DNA of 64,000 nucleotides from Blastococcus mobilis. GTDB taxonomy: Bacteria; Actinomycetota; Actinomycetes; Mycobacteriales; Geodermatophilaceae. The notes beneath the pieces were generated by a model, which saw only the letters and a program-made list of their open reading frames with translations, was not told the DNA's origin and ran no database searches. Both the position numbers and the translations under genes were made by a program. The stretch covers positions 1 to 64,000 of the forward strand of contig NZ_FZNO01000004.1 in assembly GCF_900188025.1 (NCBI RefSeq), read 5' to 3'. The first letter of the stretch is position 1; every line of letters begins with the position of its first letter. Below are positions 26,029 through 35,139 of the stretch, in pieces.

Positions 26029-27066
26029 TCAGACCCAGCTGCGGTCGGCCGCGACCTGCGCATAGACGTCGGCGTGCACCTGCCGAACGGCGGTCCGCTG
26101 CTCATCGCGCCAATCTCGGTCGGCGGGGCGCGGCATGGGCCGCGCGAGTGCGGCCGCGACGGCAGCGGTGAGGGACACCGGATCCAGCCGTCCCTGCTCG
26201 TGGTTGCCGTAGGAGACGACGTCGGACCACTGATCGGCGAACCATCCGCAGCTGGGCGCCACGACCCGGGTGCCGACGTCGCGGCAGATCTCCAGGTCAC
26301 GTGAGTGACTGCCGCACGGCTCGGGCAGCACCGCCACGTGCAGCTGCTGCAGCTGAGCCGACCAGTCCTCGCCCGGATGGACGACGAGCTCCAGGTCTCC
26401 GCGCCGGGCCAGCGTGCGCACGGCACGCCCGGTCCACTGCTCGTCCGCCGCGTCCACGAGCACCCGCAGCCGGCCACCCCCGGACACCGCACCCGACAGT
26501 GCCGCCCGGACCAGGGCGGCAGGATCGGGTACCGCCGCCGACACCCGTCCCAGGCGCAGCCCGACGACGCCGCGTTCGGCGCCGAGCTCCGGGTCGGGCA
26601 CGGTCACGGACGGATGGGCGACGACGATCGCCGTCCGCCCGAACCGCTCGGCGATCTCGTCGGCCGCGCCGGACGTCAGCGTGAAGACCACCTCCGCGGT
26701 GGACAGCACCGCCGAGAGGTGTGCGTCCATCGCCTGTTCGTGGGCACACCCTCGCCCGGGGGCACGCAGGCGGTGCACGGTCACCACCAGCGGGATACCG
26801 AGCCGGCGGACGGTCTCGGCCCAGCACTGGCCGGCCGCCATCGCCACGTGACCGGGCCCCGTGTGCAGGTGCAGGACGTCCAGCTCGGCGGCGTGCTCGA
26901 CGAGATAGGCGACGTCCAGCCATGGGCTGAGTTCCCCGGACGGGCCGACGCGGACCACGTCGGAGGGAAGGACCGCGTCGACGTAGGAGTCGGCGAACGG
27001 GATGGTGGCCACCCGGACGGGGTCGCCCCGGCGGAGCGACCCCCTGGCTTCAGGAGGGTCTGCGGG
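26029..27066 (-). CDS. glycosyltransferase, GT4-like
   Basis: The protein has about 345 residues from ATG 27066. The N-terminal half has the GT-B features DVLHLHTGPGHV and IPLVVTVHRLR. The C-terminal half has a second Rossmann-like lobe, with LPEPCGSHSRDLEICRDVGT resembling the EPxGxxxxEAxA donor-binding motif of GT4 enzymes. A sugar nucleotide donor and cell-envelope acceptor are likely, but the specificity cannot be read. Its stop codon is followed directly by the 56-bp hairpin repeat. The upstream in-frame start at 27105 is less likely. Confidence 0.7.
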   Translation of the reverse strand, partial: PADPPEARGSLRRGDPVRVATIPFADSYVDAVLPSDVVRVGPSGELSPWLDVAYLVEHAAELDVLHLHTGPGHVAMAAGQCWAETVRRLGIPLVVTVHRLRAPGRGCAHEQAMDAHLSAVLSTAEVVFTLTSGAADEIAERFGRTAIVVAHPSVTVPDPELGAERGVVGLRLGRVSAAVPDPAALVRAALSGAVSGGGRLRVLVDAADEQWTGRAVRTLARRGDLELVVHPGEDWSAQLQQLHVAVLPEPCGSHSRDLEICRDVGTRVVAPSCGWFADQWSDVVSYGNHEQGRLDPVSLTAAVAAALARPMPRPADRDWRDEQRTAVRQVHADVYAQVAADRSWV

Positions 27067-27554
27067 CATCACAGGGGTGGTTCGGCTCCTCGTGTGGTCG
27101 AGCACTGGACAGCAGGGCGCACTGCTCGACGATCTCAGCGCCCGGCCACGGTCTTCGAGCCGGTCACGATCTCCCTACCCAGCGCTACCCCCGGCGAACC
27201 CGTGACCAACTCCATCGGGTGAGCGGGCGCAGCACAGCCGACGACCGCCCGCTCCCGCGTGGCGCCGCTCGACGGTGAGGGTCCGCGCCCGCCTCGTCGT
27301 CACGGGGGACGACGATGGTGGCACAGCTCGTCAGGGACGGCCCGTGACCGCCGTGCGGCGACGGCCCGCAGGGCGCGGCGCAGCCCGCCATCCCACGGCA
27401 CCGGTGAGGACGATGCCCGCAGCCAGCGCCACGAACAGCCACGGGACGTCGTCGACGGCGTCAGGAACAGCATCGCCCCGACCACGGCAGTGCCTCGAGG
27501 ACTGCAGGGCACGTCGAGCAGCCGTGGGCGTCCCCGACGCGGGGATCGCCGTGG
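27067..27554. other. gap of about 490 bases without a recognised gene
   Basis: One minus-strand frame near 27330-27480 contains a hydrophobic run (LFVALAAGIVLTGAVGW) that could be a membrane helix, but no start codon or ribosome-binding site fits it. The rest shows nothing I can support. Confidence 0.35.
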
Positions 27555-28268
27555 TCAGCGCTCCCCGGCAGCCGATCGGGCGGCGCGGGCCCGCCGGTAG
27601 GACGGTGCCCGGAACCGGGCCATCGGCCCGTCGGGCACCAGGCCCGGTGGCGGGTTCTGGACGGCGTCGAAACGGACGTCGGGATCGAGCGCCGGCACGG
27701 CACCGGTCAGCGCCAGGGTGGCGAAGGGCTGCCAGGGACCGAGACCGCGCGCGACGGCGAGGGTGAAGCGCAGCCCGTCCCTGGCGACGGCACGAGCGAG
27801 CGGCCCCGGGTCGGACGGCACCCCGGCGGCCTCGGGGAAGGCGGCCAGTCGCAAGGATCCGGCGTCCGAGCGGTAGGCCATGATCGAGGAGTAGATCGCC
27901 GCCGCGTCCCGTCGCGGCAGCGGCAATAGGCGGGTCAGCGGACCCCGGCCGGTGGTGCTCAGCAGCAGGTCGATCGGCGTCCCCTCGCCGGGCAAGCGGA
28001 CCGCCAGCCCGAGCAGGTCCGGGAGCGGGGCCGGCAGTCCGGCCCCCCGGGAGAGCCGGACCACCGCGGGGTCGCTCGCGACCGCCTCCAGCCACGGGAC
28101 TCCCCTGCCCACGGCCCCGCCGCGTCGCTCCAGCACCGCGTCGAACACCGCACCCCGCGGGTGCATCGGCTTGCCGCCGCGCCGGCGGGCGAGCCCGCCG
28201 ACGGGCACGGCGACCAGCCGGCCCGCCCCGCGGGACAAGCCCGTCACCAGTCGTCGTCCCGCAGCCAC
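27555..28268 (-). CDS. unknown protein, weakly catalase-fold-like
   Basis: The product has 237 residues. It contains KPMHPRGAVFDAVLERRG early and LGLAVRLPGEGTPIDLLLST in the middle. The second phrase resembles the core strand of catalase-related proteins (…RGFAVRF…G..DLL…NT), but the heme ligands are not evident, so this is only a hint. The protein has no signal peptide. It is divergent from the next gene across a region with a strong inverted repeat. Confidence 0.55.
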   Translation of the reverse strand: MAAGRRLVTGLSRGAGRLVAVPVGGLARRRGGKPMHPRGAVFDAVLERRGGAVGRGVPWLEAVASDPAVVRLSRGAGLPAPLPDLLGLAVRLPGEGTPIDLLLSTTGRGPLTRLLPLPRRDAAAIYSSIMAYRSDAGSLRLAAFPEAAGVPSDPGPLARAVARDGLRFTLAVARGLGPWQPFATLALTGAVPALDPDVRFDAVQNPPPGLVPDGPMARFRAPSYRRARAARSAAGER

Positions 28269-28338
28269 CCGCCGGGTCTACCCATCGCCCGAGGTCTGCT
28301 ACCCGACCGTGCCGGCCGCTGACCGATGCGACGACATC

Positions 28339-28379
28339 CGCCCGCTCCTGCCGCCCCGGACGGCCAGCAGGAGCGGGCG
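28339..28379. repeat. perfect 13-bp inverted repeat in a divergent promoter region
   Basis: The arms CGCCCGCTCCTGC (28339-28351) and GCAGGAGCGGGCG (28367-28379) are exact reverse complements around a 15-base loop. It lies upstream of both flanking genes, which point away from it, so it is not a simple terminator for either. Confidence 0.6.
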
Positions 28380-28531
28380 ACTCGTCCCGATCCGGTGTGC
28401 GCATCTGCCAGGGGCGAGGTCAGGCCAGGCGTACCGACCGGCCAACTGTGTGCATCCGGCGGGAGAACTTCGGTGAGATCTGCCGGAGCAGATCTGATGA
28501 CACGGACCGTTCCCACGCTTACGTTCTGTAC

Positions 28532-28750
28532 ATGCTCTCCACGCTCCTGGTCATCGGCGGTCTCCTTGTCGGACTGCTCGTGCTGCTCGCCCTGATCGTG
28601 AGCCTGAGCGCTCGGCCCCAGACCGCCGCCCGCCCGGCCGGCGGCTCCGCGCCCGCGCGGCCGTGGGTCGCCGATGCCGGCCGCCCGCACCCCGACGCGT
28701 GGTCGCCGATGCCGACCACGACCACCAGCGAGATCGCCGCGGTCCGCTGA
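28532..28750 (+). CDS. small single-helix membrane protein
   Basis: This 72-residue product starts with one long hydrophobic helix (LSTLLVIGGLLVGLLVLLAL) followed by a proline- and alanine-rich soluble tail. The ATG at 28532 directly precedes the helix. I do not recognise a family. It lies divergent from the unknown gene to the left and upstream of the penicillin-binding protein gene, separated from it by about 380 bases. Confidence 0.5.
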   Translation: MLSTLLVIGGLLVGLLVLLALIVSLSARPQTAARPAGGSAPARPWVADAGRPHPDAWSPMPTTTTSEIAAVR

Positions 28751-29131
28751 CCCCCTGATCCCGGCGTTCCGGCGGCTGCGAGAGCGCGCCGCCGGGACAG
28801 CCCGGCCGTCAGCAGGCGCCGCGTCCTCGAGGACGTGCTCGTGGAGGAGCACCTGCCGCGCTCGGCCGTGTCGACGGGCCCTGTTCGAGGGGACCTGCGG
28901 CGCTGTTCCTCCTGGCCGGCGTCGTCGTCGGCGCGGTGACCCCGCTCGCCCCGGCCCGAGTCACCTCGTTCCGGTCTCGCGACGACAGAGGGCGACGAGT
29001 GGATCGGCAACACGCCGTCCGCAGAGCGGCCCGCGCAGGAACCGGTGCGCAGGAACGGTTCGGCGCGCGACCATTCCGGCAGGAGCAGTGTCGATTGCCG
29101 GGCTCCGGCCCGGGCGCAGGCGAGGTGGTCC
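28751..29131. other. gap of about 380 bases
   Basis: I see no gene. This stretch should contain the promoter of the penicillin-binding protein gene. The frames crossing it are arginine-rich and lack motifs. Confidence 0.35.
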
Positions 29132-31303
29132 ATGACCGGGCGGCATCGTCCCCGGCGGCACGCGGCCCAGTTGCTGCTCGTGGCCGTCCCCCTCGCGGGC
29201 GCGCTCCTGGCGGCTCTGCTGCTCCCCTGGTTCCTCGGACCCGGCCTGGTCGTCCGCTCCCACGCCGACCTGCTCGCCCCCCTGCCGGTCGAGCTGGGCG
29301 CCCCCCCGGCCGGCAACACCGTCGTCCTGGCCTCCGACGGCGCACTGATCACACACTTCTACCGGAACAACCGGACGCCGGTGGACGGCGAGGCGATCGC
29401 CGAGGTGATGAAGCAGGCCCTGGTCGACATCGAGGACTCCCGCTTCTACGAGCACCGGGGGCTCGACGTGGAGGGCACCGCGCGCGCCCTGGTGAAGAAC
29501 CTCCTCGCCGGGGACGTGCGCGAGGGCGGCTCCACCATCACCCAGCAGCTGGTCAAGCAGACCCGCCTGCAGTCCGCCACGACCGCCGAGGAGCGGCTGG
29601 CCGCCACCGAGGAGAGCCTCGGGCGCAAGCTCCGGGAGGCGCGCCTCGCCCTCACGCTGGAGAGGCAGTACTCGAAGGCGGAGATCCTCACCCGCTACCT
29701 CAACATCGTCTACTTCGGCCAGGGCGCCTACGGGGTCCAGGCCGCGGCCCAGCGCTATTTCGGTGTGGACGCCGCCGGTCTCACTCTGCCGCAGGCGGCG
29801 ATGCTGGCCGGGTTGGTGCAGACGCCGACCAACGACGACCCGATCACCAATCCCGACCGCGCCCGGGACCGACGCGACCAGGTGCTGCAGCGCATGCACT
29901 CACTCGGACACATCACCGATCAGGAGCTGGCCGAGTTCGCAGGGCAGCCGGTGGAGGTCAACCCGACCGAACCGCCACCCAACGGGTGCGTGGACGCCGT
30001 GGTCGGCGGGTTCTTCTGCGACTACCTGCAGCGCCACCTGACGGAAGGGCTGGGCCTCACCCAGGAGCAGCTGGAGACCGGCGGGCTGACCATCCGGACC
30101 ACCCTGCGCCCGGACCTCCAGGTGGCCGGTGACCAGGCGGTGGTGGCCAACCTGCCCCTGGGCGATCCGCTGGCCGGCATGTTCACCGCGGTGGAGCCGG
30201 GCACGGGGAAGGTCCTGGCGATGAGCGTCAACCGACGCTTCGGCTACGACGGGGCTGACCCCGCGCAGGAGTCGGTCAACCTCAACGTGGTGGCCAGCCA
30301 GGGCGCGGGGTCGACGTACAAGGTGTTCGTCGCCGCCGCCGCACTGGAGCGTGGGATCCCGCCGTGGCACACCATCACCACCAGCGACCCGTACGTGTCG
30401 CGGGTCTACAAGAACGGCCTCGCCCCCTACGCCGTGGAGAACGTCGGTGACAACTACCCATCGACGCTGACCATGACCGAGGCTCTGATCCGCTCCTCCA
30501 ACACCTACTTCGTCGCCCTGTCCGACCAGCTCGGCAGCGTCGAGGGCCCGGTCCGGACGGCCCAGCGGATGGGTCTGTTCTCCCTGGACCCCGTCGCCGA
30601 TCAGCTGATCGCTGAGAACCGCGGCTCGTTCACCCTCGGCGCCGAGGCGACCAGCCCGCTGGCGCTGGCCAGCGCCTACTCCACCCTCGCGGCATCGGGC
30701 ACCCAGTGCGACCCCACGCCGGTGACCGAGATCCTCGACCGCAACGGAGCGCCGCTGACCGGGCCGGACGGCGCACCACTCCCCCTGGCCGGCACCTGCA
30801 CGCCCGGTGCGGTGCGGCCGGAGGTCGCGACGACGCTGAACCAGATCCTGGTCGGCGACACCGCCCTGCCCATCGGCACCGGCACCCGCGCCGCGATCCC
30901 CGGCCACCAGATCGCCGGGAAGACCGGCACGAGCCAGGATCGCTTCTCGGTGGCCTTCGTCGGCTACACCCCGCAGTACACCGCGAGCGTCATGATCCTC
31001 AACCCCAAGCAGAACCAGGACATCGGCGGCTACGGCGGCCGGCTCGCGGCACCCATCTGGCGGGCGGCCATGGAGCCGATCCTCTCGGCTCAGCCGCCGG
31101 TTCCCTTCCCGCCGCCGGGCATTCGGCTGACGGATCCGACGCCGCCCCCGCCCCCTCGGCCCCGGCCCGCGCCGGCACCCGCACCCGCACCCGCGCCCCC
31201 GCCCCCGCCCGTCGAGGCGCCCCCGGTCGAGGCGCCCCCGGTCGAGGCGCCCCCGGTCGAGGCGCCGGCGGCCGCGGTGCCCCCGGTCCAGGTGCCGGGC
31301 TGA
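29132..31303 (+). CDS. class A penicillin-binding protein
   Basis: The 723-residue bifunctional enzyme builds peptidoglycan outside the membrane. An N-terminal membrane anchor (LLLVAVPLAGALLAALLLPW) comes first. The GT51 glycosyltransferase domain has EDSRFYEHRG and GGSTITQQLVKQ. The transpeptidase domain has the three active-site motifs STYK (in GAGSTYKVF), SSN (in IRSSNTYF) and KTG (in IAGKTGTSQD). The C terminus is a proline-rich tail with an (AP)n stretch and four PPVEA repeats encoded by 15-base tandem units near 31210-31265. ATG 29132 starts just before the anchor; the longer upstream frame is arginine-rich. Confidence 0.92.
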   Translation: MTGRHRPRRHAAQLLLVAVPLAGALLAALLLPWFLGPGLVVRSHADLLAPLPVELGAPPAGNTVVLASDGALITHFYRNNRTPVDGEAIAEVMKQALVDIEDSRFYEHRGLDVEGTARALVKNLLAGDVREGGSTITQQLVKQTRLQSATTAEERLAATEESLGRKLREARLALTLERQYSKAEILTRYLNIVYFGQGAYGVQAAAQRYFGVDAAGLTLPQAAMLAGLVQTPTNDDPITNPDRARDRRDQVLQRMHSLGHITDQELAEFAGQPVEVNPTEPPPNGCVDAVVGGFFCDYLQRHLTEGLGLTQEQLETGGLTIRTTLRPDLQVAGDQAVVANLPLGDPLAGMFTAVEPGTGKVLAMSVNRRFGYDGADPAQESVNLNVVASQGAGSTYKVFVAAAALERGIPPWHTITTSDPYVSRVYKNGLAPYAVENVGDNYPSTLTMTEALIRSSNTYFVALSDQLGSVEGPVRTAQRMGLFSLDPVADQLIAENRGSFTLGAEATSPLALASAYSTLAASGTQCDPTPVTEILDRNGAPLTGPDGAPLPLAGTCTPGAVRPEVATTLNQILVGDTALPIGTGTRAAIPGHQIAGKTGTSQDRFSVAFVGYTPQYTASVMILNPKQNQDIGGYGGRLAAPIWRAAMEPILSAQPPVPFPPPGIRLTDPTPPPPPRPRPAPAPAPAPAPPPPPVEAPPVEAPPVEAPPVEAPAAAVPPVQVPG

Positions 31304-31320
31304 GCAGGTGCCGGGCTGAG
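31289..31320 (+). repeat. 16-bp tandem duplication across a stop codon
   Basis: The unit CAGGTGCCGGGCTGAG occurs twice in a row (31289-31304 and 31305-31320). The first copy holds the last codons and TGA stop of the penicillin-binding protein gene, and the second lies just downstream. It looks like a recent slippage duplication next to the PPVEA repeat tract. Confidence 0.7.
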
Positions 31321-31367
31321 CAGGCTCCCCGCCCCCTGGGGAGCGACACGACGCGGATCGAGGGGCG

Positions 31368-32891
31368 TCAAACCCCCGCTGTCATCAGCTCGGCCGCCCG
31401 TTCACCCAGCATCACCGCGGTCGCGGCGGGGCCCCGTGAGGTCACCTGCGGCATCACCGAGGTGTCGACGACCCGGAGCCCCACCACGCCCCGGACCCGG
31501 AGGTGCTGATCCACGACCGCGCCGGGGTCGGTCTCCGGGCCCATCCGTGCGGTGCCGGCCAGGTGGATCGCCGTGGTCAGGTGCGTCCGGATCCACCCGT
31601 CCAGGGCCGGGTCCTGGGCAAGGACGTCGTCCGGTGGACCGGTCCGGCCGGCGAGCAGCGGGGTCAACGCGTGGGTGCGCAGCAGGTCCACGGCCAGCCG
31701 GACGCCGCCACGCAGCCGCCGGCGATCGGACTCCTCGGCGAGGTAGCGGTAGTCCAGGCGGGGCTGCCCCGACGGGTCGGCGGCGACCAGTGACAGCCGG
31801 CCGCGGCTGTCCTCGCGCTGCAGCCCCACCGCCACCATCGGGTCGTCGCCGCGCGGTACGCCGGTGATCCGGCTGAACGGAGCGAGCCAGGGAAGGATCT
31901 CCAGGTCACCGGGGACCCGCGACCCCTCCGACGTCGCGTGCAGGACGCCGTGCAGGGGCAGGCGACCGGGCGGCGGGGTCAGCGGGCGCGCCGGCCGGTA
32001 GCCGACGTGGACGATCGGATGGTCGGTGAACTCCGCCCCCACCCCGGGCACGTCCGCGACGACCGGGATGCCCGCCGACCGCAGATCCTCGGCCGGCCCG
32101 ACCCCGGAGAGCAGCAGCAGGTGCGGTGAGCCCACCGCACCTGCACTGAGCACCACCTCGGCAGCCCGGACGACGTCGTCCGCCGTCTCCACCCCCACCG
32201 CGCGTCCGTTCTCCACGACGACGCGGCGCACGGTCACCCCGCCGCGCACGGTCAGGCCGGCCAGACCGCGACGGGGCGAGAGGTAGGCCATGGCGGTGTT
32301 GACGCGCAGGCCTCCGGACACGTTGAACGGCACCGGCCCGTACCCCGGGGGGCCGTCGGCGTTCTTGTCCGGTTCGGCCGGGAAGCCCAGCTCGTCGGCC
32401 GCGGCAGCGAACCCGTCGGCCAGTGGATGGCCGCTGCGGGGACGCTCGACCGGCATGGGCCCCTCCGTCCCGTGGCCCGGCCGGGCGCCGAGATCGGCGT
32501 CGGCCTCCAGCCGCCGGAAGGCCGGGAGGACGGCGTCGTAGGACCACAGGTCGTTGCCCGCGGCGGCCCAGCCGTCGAAGTCCGCGCGGGTGCCGCGGAT
32601 GAACGAGCCGGCGTTGAGGGCGCTGGAACCGCCGACCACGCGCCCCCGGGGCACGGGCACCGTCCGGTCGTCGGTCAGCTCGGCCGACAGGTCCCAGTTC
32701 GCCGGATGCCCGGGAGCGGCCGCCCGCATCGTCGTCGGGTCGCGCAGCTCCGGCGGGAAGTCCCCCGGCTGCGGGTGGTCGGCCCCGGCCTCCAGGAGCA
32801 GCACCCGCCGCCCCGCGTCGGCCAGCCGGGCCGTCACCACGCAGCCCGAGGTCCCCGCCCCGACCACGACGACGTCCCACGCCTCACCCAC
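31368..32891 (-). CDS. GMC-family FAD-dependent oxidoreductase
   Basis: The 507-residue flavoenzyme is of the choline dehydrogenase/glucose oxidase class. The FAD-binding motif VVVGAGTSGCVVTARLAD is at the N terminus, GMC signature 1 around GRVVGGSSALNAG, signature 2 around SAGAVGSPHLLLLSGVGP, and the catalytic histidine region in HLAGTARMG near the C terminus. It should oxidise an alcohol. The mycofactocin partner MftG also belongs to this branch, but nothing else of that pathway is in the window. It overlaps the upstream acyl-CoA synthetase by 8 bases, implying a common pathway. Confidence 0.85.
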   Translation of the reverse strand: MGEAWDVVVVGAGTSGCVVTARLADAGRRVLLLEAGADHPQPGDFPPELRDPTTMRAAAPGHPANWDLSAELTDDRTVPVPRGRVVGGSSALNAGSFIRGTRADFDGWAAAGNDLWSYDAVLPAFRRLEADADLGARPGHGTEGPMPVERPRSGHPLADGFAAAADELGFPAEPDKNADGPPGYGPVPFNVSGGLRVNTAMAYLSPRRGLAGLTVRGGVTVRRVVVENGRAVGVETADDVVRAAEVVLSAGAVGSPHLLLLSGVGPAEDLRSAGIPVVADVPGVGAEFTDHPIVHVGYRPARPLTPPPGRLPLHGVLHATSEGSRVPGDLEILPWLAPFSRITGVPRGDDPMVAVGLQREDSRGRLSLVAADPSGQPRLDYRYLAEESDRRRLRGGVRLAVDLLRTHALTPLLAGRTGPPDDVLAQDPALDGWIRTHLTTAIHLAGTARMGPETDPGAVVDQHLRVRGVVGLRVVDTSVMPQVTSRGPAATAVMLGERAAELMTAGV

Positions 32892-34188
32892 CGGTCAGGC
32901 CGAGAACCTCGGGGAGATCGAGCCGGCGCACCTTGCCGGTGGAGGTGCGCGGGAGGTCGTCGAGCCGGTGCACCGTCTTGGGCCGCTTCGCGGCGCCCAG
33001 CCGGTCCCGCGCCCAGACCCGGAGCTCAGCGGGGTCGGCCGGGCCCACGTAGGCCGCGACCACCCGTTGCCCCCACTCCTCGTCGGGCACGCCGAACACG
33101 GCGCTCTCCACGACGCCCGGATGCGCGTCCAGGACAGCCTCGACCTCGGCCGGGTAGACGTTCACGCCCCCGGAGATGACCAGGTCCTCGCGGCGGCCGT
33201 CGAGCCACACGACGCCGTCGTCGTCCACCCGACCGAGATCGCCGACGGTGACCAGGTCCCCGCGCCAGGCCGTCGCGGTCTTCTCCGGCGCCCGCCAGTA
33301 CTCGAACCGCGCCCACGGCGGCACCGCGCACCACAGCTGCCCCCGGTCGTCGGTCTCCAGCCGGCGGCCGGGCCGGGCGCAACCCACGCTGCCGGGGTGG
33401 GCCAGCCAGTCCTCCGGCGAGCAGACGGTGAACTGGGCCTCGGTGGAGCCGTAGAACTCCCAGACACTGCCCTCGGGCAGCGCGTCGAGCACCGCTCGCT
33501 TCAGCGGCGCGGGGCACGGCGCCCCGGCGTGCACGAAGCGGCGGAAGGAAGCCCAGTCCACGCCCCCGTGCGCGACCAGCCGCTGCAGGTGGGTGGGGAC
33601 GCAGAAGGTCGTGGTCGGGTGCAGCGTGGAGATCGCCGCGGCCGCGCGGGCGACGTCGAAGGGTCCGGGCAGCAGCACGTCACCGCCGGCGAGCAGCGTG
33701 TGCACGGCGAAGCGCAGGGGGGCACTGTGGTGCAGGGGTGAGAGCACCAGGTGCCGGTCGCCGGGCCCGAAGCCCCACAGCTCGATCTCCTCGGCCGCCA
33801 GGGCCCGGGCGTCCTCCTCCGCCAGCACGCCGGACCAGACACCCTTGCGCCGTCCCGTCGTCCCGGACGTGTAGTGCATGGGCCGGGCCAACGGGACGTC
33901 GGCGAGTTCGGCCTCCTCGGTGCCGGTCAGCAGCCGGACGGGATCGCCGGCGACGTCGAGTGCGGGGTCGGCGTCCGCCGCCAGTGCCGCCCGCTCGGCC
34001 GGGGGCAGGCCGGGGTCCAGGACCACGGGGACGATGCCGGTGCGCAGGGCGCCGAGCACCACGGCCAGCAGTGCGGGGGAGGCCGCCGCGGAGACCAGCA
34101 GCCGGTCACCGGCACGCAACCCCGCGTCGGCCAGGGCCGCAGCAGCACGGCGCTGGTCCCGGACGCTCTCCGCCGCAGTGACGATCAC
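32884..34188 (-). CDS. AMP-forming acyl-CoA synthetase/ligase
   Basis: This 434-residue ANL-superfamily enzyme activates a carboxylic acid. It shows the P-loop-like MHYTSGTTGRRKGVW, the FYGSTEAQF motif, the hinge DLVISGGVNVYPAEVE and the C-terminal catalytic lysine region TSTGKVRRLDL. It is shorter than the usual 500-550 residues because the N-terminal subdomain is compact. It is coupled by an 8-base overlap to the GMC oxidoreductase gene, so an alcohol or aldehyde product may be passed on as its CoA ester. The acid is unknown. Confidence 0.82.
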   Translation of the reverse strand: MIVTAAESVRDQRRAAAALADAGLRAGDRLLVSAAASPALLAVVLGALRTGIVPVVLDPGLPPAERAALAADADPALDVAGDPVRLLTGTEEAELADVPLARPMHYTSGTTGRRKGVWSGVLAEEDARALAAEEIELWGFGPGDRHLVLSPLHHSAPLRFAVHTLLAGGDVLLPGPFDVARAAAAISTLHPTTTFCVPTHLQRLVAHGGVDWASFRRFVHAGAPCPAPLKRAVLDALPEGSVWEFYGSTEAQFTVCSPEDWLAHPGSVGCARPGRRLETDDRGQLWCAVPPWARFEYWRAPEKTATAWRGDLVTVGDLGRVDDDGVVWLDGRREDLVISGGVNVYPAEVEAVLDAHPGVVESAVFGVPDEEWGQRVVAAYVGPADPAELRVWARDRLGAAKRPKTVHRLDDLPRTSTGKVRRLDLPEVLGLTGG

Positions 34189-34210
34189 CCGCCCCGACCT
34201 CCCACTCCGG

Positions 34211-35089
34211 TCATGCCAGGCGCACCGCTTCCCCGGGGCCGAACTCGACGCGGCCCTCGGCGCGCAGCTTGGCCAGGGTGGCGCGCGTGGACTGCGTCGC
34301 GGCCGGCCAGAGGGACCGCGGCACCTCGGCGTAGACGGTGGCCACCACGTCCTCCACCGAGGCGGCGCCCGCGGCCAGCGCCGTCAGCAGCTGGTGCTCC
34401 CGGTAGGCGCGGTGGGCCAGGTAGTAGTCGAGGACGGCACCCGGGTCCTCGGTGAGCTCCGGTCCGTGCCCGCAGTACAGCGCACTGGGGCCGAGGTCGT
34501 GCACCCGCCGGAGGGACTCCAGGTAGGCGACGACATCGCCCTCGGGGTGCGTGACCACCGACGTGCCCCGCCCCAGGACGTGGTCGCCGACGAGGACGGC
34601 GCCGGACTCCAGCCGGAAGGCGAGGTGGTCGCCGGTGTGCCCCGGGGTGGCCACGACGCCGATCGTGGTGCCCGCCAGCGAGAGCCGTTCGCCGTGGTCC
34701 AGGAGCCGGCCGCCCGGTCCGGCCACCGCGGCGCCGGCCGCGGCGACGGGGGCACCGAAGTGCGCTCCCCAGGGCAGCGCCGCCTCGGCGTGGTCGCCGT
34801 GGTGGTGGGTGACCAGGACGGCGACACAGCGGGCGTCCCGGTCGGCGAGGGCGGCCTCGACCGCCGCGAGGTGGGCGGTGTCGTCGGGCCCCGGGTCCAC
34901 CAGCACCGCCTGTCCGGCACCCGGCGCCCCGACGACGTAGGTGTTCGTGCCGTCCAGCGTCATCCCCGACGGATTGGGCGCGAGAACACGGGTGACCAGT
35001 GGCTCGAGGTCCGCCCTCCGTGGCAGCTCGCCGGCGGCGGGCAGCCCCCAGGTGGCACGCGGGTCGGCCGGGGCATCCACGTCCGGCAC
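34211..35089 (-). CDS. metallo-beta-lactamase-fold hydrolase
   Basis: The 292-residue protein has the MBL metal motif THHHGDHAEA, the upstream DGTNTYVVG strand and a later CGHGPE motif. The sequence around NPSGMTLDGTNTYVVG and the C-terminal winged helix place it with LACTB2-like/glyoxalase II-like hydrolases, which cleave thioesters or RNA. It ends 22 bases upstream of the acyl-CoA synthetase start and could act on the CoA ester pool, but that is an inference. Confidence 0.8.
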   Translation of the reverse strand: MPDVDAPADPRATWGLPAAGELPRRADLEPLVTRVLAPNPSGMTLDGTNTYVVGAPGAGQAVLVDPGPDDTAHLAAVEAALADRDARCVAVLVTHHHGDHAEAALPWGAHFGAPVAAAGAAVAGPGGRLLDHGERLSLAGTTIGVVATPGHTGDHLAFRLESGAVLVGDHVLGRGTSVVTHPEGDVVAYLESLRRVHDLGPSALYCGHGPELTEDPGAVLDYYLAHRAYREHQLLTALAAGAASVEDVVATVYAEVPRSLWPAATQSTRATLAKLRAEGRVEFGPGEAVRLA

Positions 35090-35139
35090 GCTAGCCGGAC
35101 GGGTGGGCGGTCGCGCATCCGGCGGCTAGCCTCGCGCCC

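Noticed and set aside
27331-28404. Long minus-strand frame covering the unknown gene at 27555-28268
   Set aside because: It overlaps the better frame almost entirely and consists mostly of Arg/Gly/Pro; the frame 27555-28268 has the normal codon bias.
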